A stretch of DNA of 64,000 nt from Trueperella bialowiezensis (GTDB lineage: Bacteria; Actinomycetota; Actinomycetes; Actinomycetales; Actinomycetaceae): positions 992,001 to 1,056,000 of the forward strand of contig NZ_LR134476.1 in NCBI RefSeq assembly GCF_900637955.1. The letters run 5' to 3'. Below the pieces are notes generated by a model. It did not search any database. It was not told the DNA's origin and saw only the letters and a list, made by a program, of their open reading frames with translations. Positions 48,008-57,028 of this stretch are shown here, one piece after another (within the stretch, counting starts at the first letter, position 1; each line of letters begins with the position of its first letter). Position numbers and translations under genes: made by a program.

Positions 48008-51000
48008 ACGAACCCAACTCGGCCTACGGATACTTGCCCGTAGCGGTCAGCGACCAGGCGACCGTCGTCGCCACCTATGAACGTGATGCCGAACGGCACG
48101 TCGACTACCAATCCGAAGCCGACCTCGAACGCGCCTTCATCACCCAACTCGAAAAACAAGCCTACGAACGCCTCCACATCACCAGCGAAGCCGACCTCAT
48201 CGCAAACGTCCGCACCCAAATCGAAGCGCTCAACAACTTCCAGTTCACAGACACCGAATGGCAACGCTTCTTCACTACCGTCATCGCCAACCAAAACGAA
48301 GGCATCGTAGAGAAAACCGCCAAAATACAAGAAGACGGCCACATCCAACTCCTCACCCGCGACGACGGCAGCACCAAAAACATCCTCCTCCTCAACAAAA
48401 CACACATCCACGCCAACCGGCTGCAAGTACTCAACCAGTACGAAACCACCGGAAACTATGACAACCGTTACGACGTGACGATCCTCGTCAACGGCCTACC
48501 CATGATCCACGTCGAACTCAAACGCCGAGGCGTGCCACTGCGCGAAGCCTTCAACCAGATCAACCGCTACCAGCGCGACTCCTTCTGGGCCGGCTCCGGA
48601 CTCTACGAATACATCCAAATCTTCGTCATCAGCAACGGCACCCTCACCAAGTACTACTCCAACACCACCCGCGACCTCGTCATCCGCGAAAACGGCAACA
48701 AACCCAACGCCAAGAAAACCTCCAACAGCTTCGCCTTCACCCAATGGTGGGCCGACGGCGCCAACCAACCCATCACCGACCTCATCGACTTCGCCAAAAC
48801 CTTCTTCGCCAAACACACAATCCTCAACATCCTCACCAAATACTGCATTTTTAACACCCAGCGCACGCTCATGGTCATGCGCCCCTACCAGATCGTCGCC
48901 GCAGAACGCATCATCAACCGCATCGAAACATCCACCAACCAAAAGCAATACGGCACGCTCGCAGCCGGCGGATACATCTGGCACACCACCGGCTCCGGCA
49001 AAACGCTCACCAGTTTTAAAACAGCCCAACTAGCCACGCAGCTCGGCACAGTCGACAAGGTGCTCTTCGTCGTCGACCGTAAAGACCTCGACTACCAGAC
49101 CATGGCCGAATACGACCGCTTCCAAAAAGGCGCCGCCAACTCCAACACGTCCACCGCCGAACTCAAACGCCAGATCGAGGACACGACGTCGAAAATCATC
49201 ATCACCACGATCCAAAAACTGGCGATCTTCATCAAACAAAACCCGAAACATCCCGCGTTCACCAAACACTTCGTCATCATCTTCGACGAATGTCACCGCT
49301 CCCAATTTGGCGACATGCACGTGTCCATCACCAAAGCGTTCAAAAAATACCACCTGTTCGGATTCACCGGCACGCCGATCTTCGCCGAAAACGCCGGAAG
49401 CGGGAAGAACGTCAACCTACGCACCACAGCCCAAGCCTTCGGCGACAAGCTCCACACCTACACGATTGTGGACGCTATCAACGACAGGAACGTGCTGCCC
49501 TTCAGGATCGACTACGTCAACACGATCAAAGACAACCCAACCACGCCCGACCAGCAAGTATCCGGCATCGAAACCGAAACCGCGCTCCTCAACCCCGAGC
49601 GTATCCAGATGATCACCGAACACATTCGGGACAACTTCGACATCAAAACCAAACGCTCCGCCAGCTACAGCCACTCCGGCCAACGGTTACGCGGCTTCAA
49701 CTCGATCCTCGCCACAGCCTCCATCCAAGCAGCCAAGGCGTACTACAACGCGTTCACGCGACCCCAGGCCACCGACGACTTCCCATCCGACAGGAAACTC
49801 AAAGTCGCACTCATCTATTCCTACAATCCCAACGAGGCGCAACCCGACGGCCTGCTCGGCGAAGAAGCACTCACCGCAGACGGACTCGACGCCGCCTCCC
49901 GAGACTTCCTCGAAGATGCCATCCAGGACTACAACACCGAGTTCAAGACCTCGTTTTCCACCCACGGGCAAGGATTCGAAAACTACTACAAAGACGTCTC
50001 CCTACGCATGAAGAACCGGGAACTCGACCTCCTCATCGTGGTCAACATGTTCCTCACAGGATTCGACGCCACCACGCTCAACACGCTGTGGGTTGACAAA
50101 AACCTCCGCCAACACGGACTCATCCAAGCCTTCAGCCGCACCAACCGGATCCTCAACTCCGTGAAAACATACGGCAACATCGTCTGCTACCGGAACCTCG
50201 AAGAAGAAACCAACGCCGCGCTTGCCCTGTTCGGCAACAAAGACGCCGCCGGTATCGTCCTACTCAAGCCATACGCCGAGTACTACGGCGAATACGAGGC
50301 CAAAGTAGCCGAACTACTCGAACGATTTCCCCTCGGCGGGCGTATCGAAGGCGAAGACAACCAAAAGCAGTTCGTCGGCCTGTTCGGAGCCATCCTACGG
50401 CTCATCAACATCCTGGACTCGTTCCCCGAGTTCGCGGGCTCGCAACTCCTCGACCCTCGCCAAATCCAAGACTACAAGAGCCATTACCTCGACCTTTACG
50501 ACGAGTTCCGCCGTCGCTCGCAGGGCGACAAGGAGTCGATTGCCGACGACGTCGTGTTCGAAATCGAACTCGCCAAACAAGTTGAGGTGAACGTCGACTA
50601 CATCCTCATGCTCGTCAAACAGCACATCGAACAACACGGAAGCTTTGCCGACAAGGAAATCCGGGCCGACATCGAACGCGCCATCAACGCCAGCCCAACC
50701 CTGCGCAACAAGCGCGACCTCATCGAAGAGTTCCTTGCGCGCATCAACGCCGACTCCGAGATCGACGAAGAGTGGCAGAGCTATATTCGCCAGCAGTTCG
50801 ACAGCGAACTTGATGCGATCATCGCAGCAGAAAACCTGCGGCCCGCCCAGGCTCGCACGCTGACCGAGAACATTTTCCGTGACAACACTGACATCCCATT
50901 GGAAGGCACCGCGGTCACCGAGGTCATGCCACCCGTCTCGCGCTTCCAACCCGACAGCGGACGTGCAGAAAAACGCGCCCGCATCATCAAGCGGCTGCAA

Positions 51001-51051
51001 GACTTCATCGACCGTTTCCGCGGTCTGCTCACGCTCGAGGCCAACCGGTAG
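48004..51051 (+). CDS. hsdR: Type I RM restriction subunit HsdR
   Basis: A 1015-residue motor/nuclease. An N-terminal PD-(D/E)XK nuclease domain holds YDVTILVNGLPMIHVELKRR near residue 159-178, where ELK supplies catalytic Glu and Lys. The SF2 motor has Walker A TTGSGKT near 327 and DECH near 428, with FTGTPIF after it and the helicase C half to about 750. The C-terminal helical part contacts HsdM. The full operon M-rhuM-S-R is intact, so an active enzyme is expected. Confidence 0.95.
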   Translation: MNEPNSAYGYLPVAVSDQATVVATYERDAERHVDYQSEADLERAFITQLEKQAYERLHITSEADLIANVRTQIEALNNFQFTDTEWQRFFTTVIANQNEGIVEKTAKIQEDGHIQLLTRDDGSTKNILLLNKTHIHANRLQVLNQYETTGNYDNRYDVTILVNGLPMIHVELKRRGVPLREAFNQINRYQRDSFWAGSGLYEYIQIFVISNGTLTKYYSNTTRDLVIRENGNKPNAKKTSNSFAFTQWWADGANQPITDLIDFAKTFFAKHTILNILTKYCIFNTQRTLMVMRPYQIVAAERIINRIETSTNQKQYGTLAAGGYIWHTTGSGKTLTSFKTAQLATQLGTVDKVLFVVDRKDLDYQTMAEYDRFQKGAANSNTSTAELKRQIEDTTSKIIITTIQKLAIFIKQNPKHPAFTKHFVIIFDECHRSQFGDMHVSITKAFKKYHLFGFTGTPIFAENAGSGKNVNLRTTAQAFGDKLHTYTIVDAINDRNVLPFRIDYVNTIKDNPTTPDQQVSGIETETALLNPERIQMITEHIRDNFDIKTKRSASYSHSGQRLRGFNSILATASIQAAKAYYNAFTRPQATDDFPSDRKLKVALIYSYNPNEAQPDGLLGEEALTADGLDAASRDFLEDAIQDYNTEFKTSFSTHGQGFENYYKDVSLRMKNRELDLLIVVNMFLTGFDATTLNTLWVDKNLRQHGLIQAFSRTNRILNSVKTYGNIVCYRNLEEETNAALALFGNKDAAGIVLLKPYAEYYGEYEAKVAELLERFPLGGRIEGEDNQKQFVGLFGAILRLINILDSFPEFAGSQLLDPRQIQDYKSHYLDLYDEFRRRSQGDKESIADDVVFEIELAKQVEVNVDYILMLVKQHIEQHGSFADKEIRADIERAINASPTLRNKRDLIEEFLARINADSEIDEEWQSYIRQQFDSELDAIIAAENLRPAQARTLTENIFRDNTDIPLEGTAVTEVMPPVSRFQPDSGRAEKRARIIKRLQDFIDRFRGLLTLEANR

Positions 51052-51059
51052 AGCGGCGG

Positions 51060-52277
51060 CTACTTGCCCGCGTAGAACCTGCCCAGCACCTCGGCCTTGA
51101 ACTCCCAGTACGTGCCGTCCTCAATCGCTGCACGAATGCCGTCCACGAGCTTGACCGTAAAGTACTCGTTGTGAATGGTGGCCAGTGTGGCCGAGAGGAT
51201 TTCCTTCGCCTTAAACAGGTGATGCATGTAGGCCTTCGTGTAATGCGTACACGTGTAGCACTCGCAGCCCTCGACCAGCGGCGAAAAGTCACGCTTAAAC
51301 TCTGCCCGCGTCACGTTAAACCGCCCGTCCGGCGAATAAATCGCAGCGTTACGCGCCACCCGCGACGGATTCACACAATCAAACGTATCCGCCCCATTCT
51401 CGATGCAGGCAAAGAAATCATCCGGCTCCGAAATGCCGAGCATGTGCCGAGCCCGACCCTCCGGCAGCTCCTCACACACCCACCCGACGATGGTCGCCAG
51501 ATTCTCCTTCTCCAAGGCTCCGCCGATCCCGAAACCGTCGAAGCGCTGGCCGTCCACCTCCATCGCCCCGAGATCGCGAGCCGCCTTCCGCCGCAGATCC
51601 TCATACTGGGCGCCCTGAATCACGCCAAACAACTGCTGATAGGGCTTATCCACACGCTCTTCCGTCAGCTGCTTATGCGCCACCAAGCAACGCTCCGCCC
51701 ACAACCTCGTCCGCTCCAACGCCTCTTCTTGATAGGCGCGCGAGTTCATCAACGTCGTCAGCTCATCGAACGCAAAAATAATGTCCGCACCCAGCTCGTG
51801 CTGGATCCGCATCGACACCTCCGGCGTAAACCGATGCAAATCCCCGTTGAGGTGGGAACGGAACCACACGCCGTCGTCGTCCACATTCGCCAGCCGCTCC
51901 TTGCCGGCCGCCACGGCGTCGTCGGCAACACGCTTGCCCGAAAACTCCTCCGACAGCACCTTCTTAAACCCCGACCCCAGACTCATCACCTGAAACCCAC
52001 CCGAATCAGTGTAGGTGGGGCCGGGCCAATTCATGAACGCGCCCAGCCCACCAGCCGCATCGACGACGTCGGAGCCCGGCTGCAAATAAAGGTGATAGGC
52101 ATTCGCAAGCACGGCCTGCGCACCCACCTCACCCACCTGCTCGGGCGTGACGCCCTTGACCGTGGCCTTGGTGCCCACGGGAATAAACGCCGGGGTGTGG
52201 ATGTCGCCGTGCGGGGTGTGGATCGTGCCGGTGCGGCCGAGCTGGCCATCGAGGCGAGTGCCGAGTGTGAACGTCAT
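51060..52277 (-). CDS. tgt: Queuine tRNA-ribosyltransferase
   Basis: A 405-residue enzyme that exchanges guanine 34 of GUN tRNAs for a queuosine precursor. Catalytic Asp91 sits in DSGGFQV, substrate motif IGGALEKENL near 229-238, the second Asp near 277 in ADTFDCVNPSRVARN, and the C-terminal zinc site CECYTCTH with a downstream HNEYF. It is cotranscribed with the yhhQ-type transporter 19 bases upstream, indicating uptake of a base for queuosine. Confidence 0.95.
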   Translation of the reverse strand: MTFTLGTRLDGQLGRTGTIHTPHGDIHTPAFIPVGTKATVKGVTPEQVGEVGAQAVLANAYHLYLQPGSDVVDAAGGLGAFMNWPGPTYTDSGGFQVMSLGSGFKKVLSEEFSGKRVADDAVAAGKERLANVDDDGVWFRSHLNGDLHRFTPEVSMRIQHELGADIIFAFDELTTLMNSRAYQEEALERTRLWAERCLVAHKQLTEERVDKPYQQLFGVIQGAQYEDLRRKAARDLGAMEVDGQRFDGFGIGGALEKENLATIVGWVCEELPEGRARHMLGISEPDDFFACIENGADTFDCVNPSRVARNAAIYSPDGRFNVTRAEFKRDFSPLVEGCECYTCTHYTKAYMHHLFKAKEILSATLATIHNEYFTVKLVDGIRAAIEDGTYWEFKAEVLGRFYAGK

Positions 52278-52296
52278 GGTGCTAGCTTATGTCCTT

Positions 52297-53025
52297 TCAC
52301 TTCGTGGGCTGATTGGCGGTTTGGGGCTCGCCCGCTGGTTGGGGCAACGCGGCGTGGTAGTCCGGCTCGCGGCGCTTCACCCAGTTGATCACCGCATACG
52401 TGACGGGCAACAGCAGGATTTCCACGGCCACCTTGTAGGCGAAGCCGACGACGGCCAAGTTCGCGATCACGCCCCACCCCATCACGCCGGTCCAGGCGAC
52501 GACGCAGAAAATCGCGGTATCAGCAGCCTCGCCCACCACCGTCGAGCCGACGAGCCGCGCCCACAAATGCCGCTCACCCCACCGCTCTTTAATAGAGGTG
52601 AGCACCTTGGCGTTGAGCAGCTGGCCGACCAGATATCCCGCGAGCGACGCCGCCACGAACCGCCACACCACACCCAAGACTTCCTCGAAGGCGGCCTGGG
52701 AGGTGTAGTCAGGATGAGCGGGCAGCGCGATGATCAGCCAAAACGTCACGGACGCGACCACGGAGACCACGAAGCCCATGAGGATCGCCCGCTTCGCGGC
52801 CCGGAATCCGTAGACCTCCGAGAGCACGTCACCGATCACGTAGGTCAGCGGGAAAAGCACGGCCCCGCCGTCAAAAGTTAGCGGGCCGATCTGGATCAGC
52901 TTGGTCGCCCCGATATTCGACAGCAATAAGAACGCGACGAAGAAAACCGCGAAATAATCGTAATAACCGCGGCGGATCGGAGCGTAGGCCGGGGCAGTGC
53001 TTTCCCGGGAAGATGTGGCAGTCAT
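52297..53025 (-). CDS. yhhQ: Queuosine precursor transporter, YhhQ (VUT) family
   Basis: A 242-residue membrane protein with six segments, including YFAVFFVAFLLLSNIGATKL, and the family motif PLTYVIGDVLSEVYGFRAAK near residue 67-86. AAAGGA precedes ATG 53025; seven upstream codons are also open. YhhQ imports preQ0, preQ1 or queuine. It directly precedes tgt on the same strand, so the pair forms a salvage operon. No queuosine synthesis genes are seen in the window. Confidence 0.88.
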   Translation of the reverse strand: MTATSSRESTAPAYAPIRRGYYDYFAVFFVAFLLLSNIGATKLIQIGPLTFDGGAVLFPLTYVIGDVLSEVYGFRAAKRAILMGFVVSVVASVTFWLIIALPAHPDYTSQAAFEEVLGVVWRFVAASLAGYLVGQLLNAKVLTSIKERWGERHLWARLVGSTVVGEAADTAIFCVVAWTGVMGWGVIANLAVVGFAYKVAVEILLLPVTYAVINWVKRREPDYHAALPQPAGEPQTANQPTK

Positions 53026-53204
53026 GATGTCCTTTCGAGATCGCACGGGAAAAGGACGGAAGTCGCCGTGCGTGAACCCCGCCGGGCACTGCCACTACCC
53101 GGCGCGCCTGCGCTCACGGTGTGAACGCGGCGGGGCGCCGATCACTCAAACGCCCACTCGGATACTAGCACGACGTGCGCGGACGGCCGAACGACGTCGT
53201 CGTG
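53026..53204 (-). other. 5' leader of the yhhQ-tgt operon
   Basis: A 179-base gap before yhhQ on the minus strand. CGCCGGG and CCCGGCG (about 53085-53110) form a small GC hairpin, and repeated GGCGGGG/CCCCGCC stretches suggest RNA structure. I looked for a preQ1 riboswitch but do not see the consensus, so its regulatory role stays open. Confidence 0.3.
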
Positions 53205-53876
53205 CTAACTTTCCTGCGTACGCTGGCGTTCCAACTCGGCGTCAACAAGCTCCAGCAAATACTGCTGATGTTCGGGGACGGAAAGGTCGTAGCGGTCGGT
53301 GTCGAAGATGAGCACCGGCGACTCCTTATATTTCGTGTCCACCCAATCCCGGTAGCCCTCCCACAGCTGGCGGAAGTAGGACAGCTGCGATTCGTCCTGT
53401 TCGAAATCCCGGCCGCGGGTGGCAATGCGCTTCAGAATCGTGTCGAACTCCGCGTGCAAGAACACGAACAGGTCCGGCGCTTTCTTCGGGAAGAACTCGA
53501 GCTCTTCCATCATGTTCGCAAGCAGGGATTCGTAAATCGAAAACTCCAGTTCGGAGATCCGACCCATGTCCGTATTCACCCGAGCAAAGTACCAATCCTC
53601 ATAAATCGACCGGTCGAGCACGGCATGCCGATTGACGAGCGCGCGCTTGATATCCGTGTAGCGTGAGTTGAGGAACGTCAGCTGAAGCAGGAACGGATAG
53701 CGTTTGGCCTGCTCCTCCTCCGGCGTGGCCGTGTAAAACTTTTCAAGAATCTCGTTGCCTTCCACGCTTTCAAGGTGGAGAGGGGCGTAGAGATGATCTG
53801 AGATGAGGCGGGCCGCCGTCGTCTTCCCGACTCCGATCATGCCGCCAATGGTTACGAGTGCCACGGGTGCTGTCAC
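53205..53876 (-). CDS. Deoxynucleoside kinase (dAdo/dCyd kinase-like)
   Basis: A 223-residue kinase phosphorylating deoxyadenosine, deoxycytidine or deoxyguanosine. Walker A GGMIGVGKTT is at residues 11-20, the DRS motif in VLDRSIYEDW near 86-95 binds substrate, and the LID segment RGRDFEQDE near 153-161 holds catalytic Arg. This dNK family is separate from thymidine kinase. The ORF starts MTAPVALVTIGG; the 5' gap to the next gene is short. Confidence 0.9.
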   Translation of the reverse strand: MTAPVALVTIGGMIGVGKTTAARLISDHLYAPLHLESVEGNEILEKFYTATPEEEQAKRYPFLLQLTFLNSRYTDIKRALVNRHAVLDRSIYEDWYFARVNTDMGRISELEFSIYESLLANMMEELEFFPKKAPDLFVFLHAEFDTILKRIATRGRDFEQDESQLSYFRQLWEGYRDWVDTKYKESPVLIFDTDRYDLSVPEHQQYLLELVDAELERQRTQES

Positions 53877-53989
53877 ATCCTATATTTTCGGGTCATTTTT
53901 TCTTGCACCACTATATCTAGTGGTGGCGGCTGGCACAAAGCGGAGGGCTGTGACGCTCGCACATTGTGGAAACTTGCCCTCTCTTTCAC

Positions 53990-54802
53990 TCAGTAGTCGA
54001 GGCGGATCACCGTAGCGCCGTCGGCCGACGAAATCTCCTGCGACATCGCGAGCGCCTCCCCATCCGCGTATCCCAGGCTCTGCCCGGGCAGCAGGAACGT
54101 ATCACCCGTGACGATATAGTTCGCCACGTTCATCAGCAGGTTGTACACGTCTTCGTCCGACCTCGTGGATTCGCGAATCTGCAGGTCAAGGTGGCCAAAC
54201 GTGGGTAGGCCGAGCGTTCGCCCGTTCGTGAGGTCGTGTTTGTGGACGCGCACGTTTATCCACAGCGGCAGCGGCGCCTGGCCGTGGCGCAACATGTCCG
54301 ACAGCTGCGTCACCATGGTTGGCGGCATGAGCACGCCCAGCTCGTCGCGATACACGCCGATCGCCGCGGGTTCGCGCATGAGCGCGTCCATGACTTCGGT
54401 GTAGACCACGTGTGCGGAGACCATTCGATGACGACGCCGCAGCTCACGTACCGGATTGTTCGCACTTTCACCTGCGATGCGGCCTTCGTCGGCCTGGTCC
54501 TCTGGCGCGAAGAAGCTGGCTGCCACGTGGAAACGGTGCAGGGGCAGCTGGCCTTTTTCCAGGGTGAGCCCGTGGTTGACCGGTGTGAGGAGCACGTGGA
54601 CGCCGTCGATCTCGAAGTGCAGGATGCGCGAGTTGGGGTCGGCCGAGTCGGCCTGCTCCCAGACCGGATCGATGGTCTCACCCCATAGCGCGGCGAGTTG
54701 GCCGATCGTCTCGTCAAGGTTGACGGGTGCGCGCATGATGGCCGCTGCCGAAAACATGGCGGGCGCTTCCGGGTGGATGGCCGAGATTCCGAGTTCCTGC
54801 AT
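53990..54802 (-). CDS. Conserved hypothetical protein (DUF4261-like, tentative)
   Basis: A 270-residue cytoplasmic protein with an N-terminal alpha/beta region, a middle acidic segment (FFAPEDQADEGRIAGESANN), and a C-terminal domain with LPLWINVRVHKHDLTNGRTL then GLPTFGHLDLQIRES. The latter pattern resembles DUF4261 proteins, which have no established function. No signal peptide or catalytic site is visible. It is followed by the interspersed element at 54865. Confidence 0.5.
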   Translation of the reverse strand: MQELGISAIHPEAPAMFSAAAIMRAPVNLDETIGQLAALWGETIDPVWEQADSADPNSRILHFEIDGVHVLLTPVNHGLTLEKGQLPLHRFHVAASFFAPEDQADEGRIAGESANNPVRELRRRHRMVSAHVVYTEVMDALMREPAAIGVYRDELGVLMPPTMVTQLSDMLRHGQAPLPLWINVRVHKHDLTNGRTLGLPTFGHLDLQIRESTRSDEDVYNLLMNVANYIVTGDTFLLPGQSLGYADGEALAMSQEISSADGATVIRLDY

Positions 54803-54864
54803 GTGGCAAGTCTACCCGGGCGCGCCGCGCTGGACCTCCGCGCGTTCCGCTGAACCTCCGCGCG

Positions 54865-54945
54865 TTCCGGGGGTACATGTTTGCTTCGCGGGGTAGACAA
54901 ATCGCCGGATTTGGTACCCCCGGAACGAAACAGGTACCCCCGGAA
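54865..54945 (+). repeat. 81-bp interspersed element, copy 2
   Basis: TTCCGGGGGTAC at the left end, then a copy of the shared core with GGTAGACAAATCGCCGGATT, then two GTACCCCCGGAA units. Nearly identical to 56395-56475 and inverted relative to 27556-27636. It lies between two genes and contains no coding sequence. Confidence 0.75.
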
Positions 54946-55011
54946 CAAAAACTCGAATACCCTCACTCATGAGCTCCACCGCGCAGGAGCGTTATCTAGG
55001 GCCCAAGAAAT

Positions 55012-56280
55012 CTAAGGCCCAAGCACCGTCAACGGAACAACGAGCACGCCGTCGTCACGCCGGTAGGTGATCCCGGTAGACGTCATGACGATCATGGCCA
55101 CAGGCGGGCGCTCAATCTTTGCGCACACGCGCCGCAGGTTCTGCGCAGCCGCCTCGATGACGTCCGAGTTCGGATCACTCATGGCGAGCTTTACTTCAAT
55201 AGCAAGCCACTGGCCGGATTCACCTTCGACTATCACATCGATTTCGTCGCGCCCTTTGGCGTCGCGAAGATGGAATACGCCGCGGGCGCTGTTTGCCTGC
55301 GCGTATACCCGCAGGTCGTGCACGACTTGTGATTCGAAGAGGAAACCAAGAGTTTCAAGCTCGCCCATAAGCCGGTCCGAGGTTGCGTTGAGAAGGGCTG
55401 CGGCCAGCGAAGGGTCTGCCAAATGTCTTTTCGGCATTTGCACGAGAGGCTGGCGAGAGCGCAGCTTAGGCGCCCATGCGTGCTGCTCTTCCACAAGAAA
55501 CATGCGTTCTGCGAAGTCATGGAGTTGCGGCACGGCCGCCTCGCCAACCGGGCCGATCGCCTCCTCTCGCATCCGCCGCACAATGGCCGCGTTGGTTACG
55601 GGTTGCGCAGTCAGAGCAGCAACCGCGGTGAGATAAGCGAGGATTCTGCGTGGATCGCGCCTTGCTCCGGCAACAGCTGGAAAATCGTGTTCAGCGATGT
55701 CTTCAATGTATGAATGAGCCATGGCTTGTGCCGGCTGTTCGTCGGCGGTAATCCAACCTGGCCATCCACCGCTGACGATCCGACTAACAAGATCGGGGAA
55801 ACTGATGTCGCTACTTTCGAGGGGTGGAATGTCACCTTGCAATAGCGATGCAAGGGAGACCGCGCCCGTCGAATGCCCGCTTTCACTCAGAGTCATGGTT
55901 CGCATGCGAACGCGGCGAAAGCGGCCCGCGCCGGAGTGCCGGCTTGGATCGTCGTCTGGACTAGCTGATCCAGCAAGGATGAACTGCCCAGGCTCGCGCC
56001 TATCGTCAACGGCGTGGCGTACCGCATTCCACAAGCCGGGCGCGACTTGCCACTCGTCGAGGAGCCGCGGGGTTTTCCCGGCAAGCGCAACCTCGGGCTG
56101 GGTACGGGCGAGCATTGCCACCGGGTCTTGAGAGTCAAGGCGCAGTTCGGAGGCCGCGATCTGGCGAGCGGACTCAGTTTTCCCGCAGGCTCGCGCTCCA
56201 CGAACGACGACGGCACCGGCGGTTTCAGCAGCTCGCCGCAGTTCGGCGTCGACAATTCTGGGGATGTAATGCTTGCTCAC
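55012..56280 (-). CDS. ATPase of the AAA_14/DUF4143 family
   Basis: A 422-residue protein. Walker A VVRGARACGKTESARQ is near residue 24-39, the acidic LLDEWQ near 93-98, and a C-terminal PD-(D/E)XK-like DUF4143 region with RDAKGRDEIDVIVEGESG and AIEVKLAM near 355-380. These ATPase-nuclease proteins are common in bacteria and archaea; their biological role is largely unknown. The start is GTG with no clear Shine-Dalgarno, just after a set of 23-bp direct repeats. Confidence 0.82.
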   Translation of the reverse strand: MSKHYIPRIVDAELRRAAETAGAVVVRGARACGKTESARQIAASELRLDSQDPVAMLARTQPEVALAGKTPRLLDEWQVAPGLWNAVRHAVDDRREPGQFILAGSASPDDDPSRHSGAGRFRRVRMRTMTLSESGHSTGAVSLASLLQGDIPPLESSDISFPDLVSRIVSGGWPGWITADEQPAQAMAHSYIEDIAEHDFPAVAGARRDPRRILAYLTAVAALTAQPVTNAAIVRRMREEAIGPVGEAAVPQLHDFAERMFLVEEQHAWAPKLRSRQPLVQMPKRHLADPSLAAALLNATSDRLMGELETLGFLFESQVVHDLRVYAQANSARGVFHLRDAKGRDEIDVIVEGESGQWLAIEVKLAMSDPNSDVIEAAAQNLRRVCAKIERPPVAMIVMTSTGITYRRDDGVLVVPLTVLGP

Positions 56281-56289
56281 AACCCAAGC

Positions 56290-56358
56290 CTAACGGATTA
56301 CTCCACCCCAAGCTAACGGATTAATCCACTACTCACTAACGGATTAATCCGTTAGGTG
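56290..56358. promoter_or_regulatory. Three 23-bp tandem operator-like repeats before the ATPase gene
   Basis: CTAACGGATTA begins at 56290, 56313 and 56336, an exact 23-base period, and the third copy extends to a full palindrome CTAACGGATTAATCCGTTAG (56336-56355). They end ten bases before the gene start on the minus strand. This is a strong candidate for a multi-site operator of an unlinked regulator or of the ATPase itself. Confidence 0.7.
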
Positions 56359-56394
56359 CGCCAAGGTTAACCGACCTGTTCTCTCATCCGCGCA

Positions 56395-56475
56395 TTCCGG
56401 GGGTACATGTTTGCTTCGCGGGGTAGACAAATCGCCGGATTTGGTACCCCCGGAACGAAACAAGTACCCCGGGAA
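56395..56475 (+). repeat. 81-bp interspersed element, copy 3
   Basis: Same orientation and sequence as 54865-54945 with few changes. It lies just after the operator repeats in the 56281-57028 gap. Confidence 0.75.
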
Positions 56476-56590
56476 CAGTGTGCACGTGCGGGCTGCACCG
56501 AACCCCGCGAAGGAAAAGTTCGCACCGGGCGCCAAAGATACCCAATACGCCCGATAAATCCACTCCCGCGAGGCGCATGCAAGCCGATTA

Positions 56591-56666
56591 CCGGAAACTT
56601 TTCACGCTATAGCCGGCGATCTTGGCATATACGAAGATAACCCGCCTGAGCGCGAAAAGTTTCCGG
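56591..56666. repeat. Inverted repeat CCGGAAACTTTTC
   Basis: CCGGAAACTTTTC at 56591-56603 is repeated as GAAAAGTTTCCGG at 56654-56666, with pairing continuing to CGC/GCG across one mismatch. The 50-base interior holds no ORF. It may be a protein-binding site or part of a small element. Confidence 0.55.
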
Positions 56667-56681
56667 CCAACCGACCCACAG

Positions 56682-56830
56682 CAAAAGGAACTGGCTGGTA
56701 CGAGAGGACAGCAAACACCTCGTACCAGCCAGTTAAGGCAGGGGAATTGATTGAAAACCGCTCACCTCAGTTGTCAATCTGGAAGGACCCTGCCAGCGCC
56801 GCTCAGATCACTGACCTGGCGCGCAAGCTG
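56682..56830 (-). ncRNA. Candidate small RNA (about 150 nt) with own promoter and terminator
   Basis: A near-consensus promoter (TTGACA, 16 bases, TAGGAT at 56864-56837 on the minus strand) points into a stretch with no ORF of useful size, ending in a perfect 15-bp hairpin (ACTGGCTGGTACGAG at 56690-56704, its complement at 56719-56733) followed by TTCCTTTT. This is the layout of a stand-alone sRNA gene. The transcript does not match tmRNA, SRP RNA or RNase P that I recognise. Confidence 0.6.
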
Positions 56831-56836
56831 GTACTT

Positions 56837-56864
56837 ATCCTACCCAATCGCGCGCGGGTGTCAA
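56837..56864 (-). promoter_or_regulatory. Promoter of the candidate small RNA
   Basis: TTGACA (56864-56859) and TAGGAT (56842-56837) are separated by 16 bases on the minus strand, close to the consensus for the housekeeping sigma factor. Transcription should begin near 56830. Confidence 0.65.
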
Positions 56865-57028
56865 CACGGATTCTGGGTTTGATCAAAAGTTCAAGAGAAT
56901 TATTCTCACTGGTCAAACGGTCATTTTCGCTGGCACACCAGCCGCCAGCAAAGCCGCACACCACCCGCGAGCAACACCACGCGCGACCCGCCCGCAAAGC
57001 CACACATCAGCCTGTCTGAATCCGCACG

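Noticed and set aside
53026-53204. preQ1 riboswitch upstream of yhhQ
   Set aside because: Genes fit, but the short conserved preQ1-I or preQ1-II sequences are not seen. Only GC hairpins are visible.
56682-56830. SRP RNA (4.5S) in the small-RNA region
   Set aside because: CCAGGTCAG is present, but the essential GGAAGG-AGCA tetraloop region is absent, so I only call an unassigned RNA.
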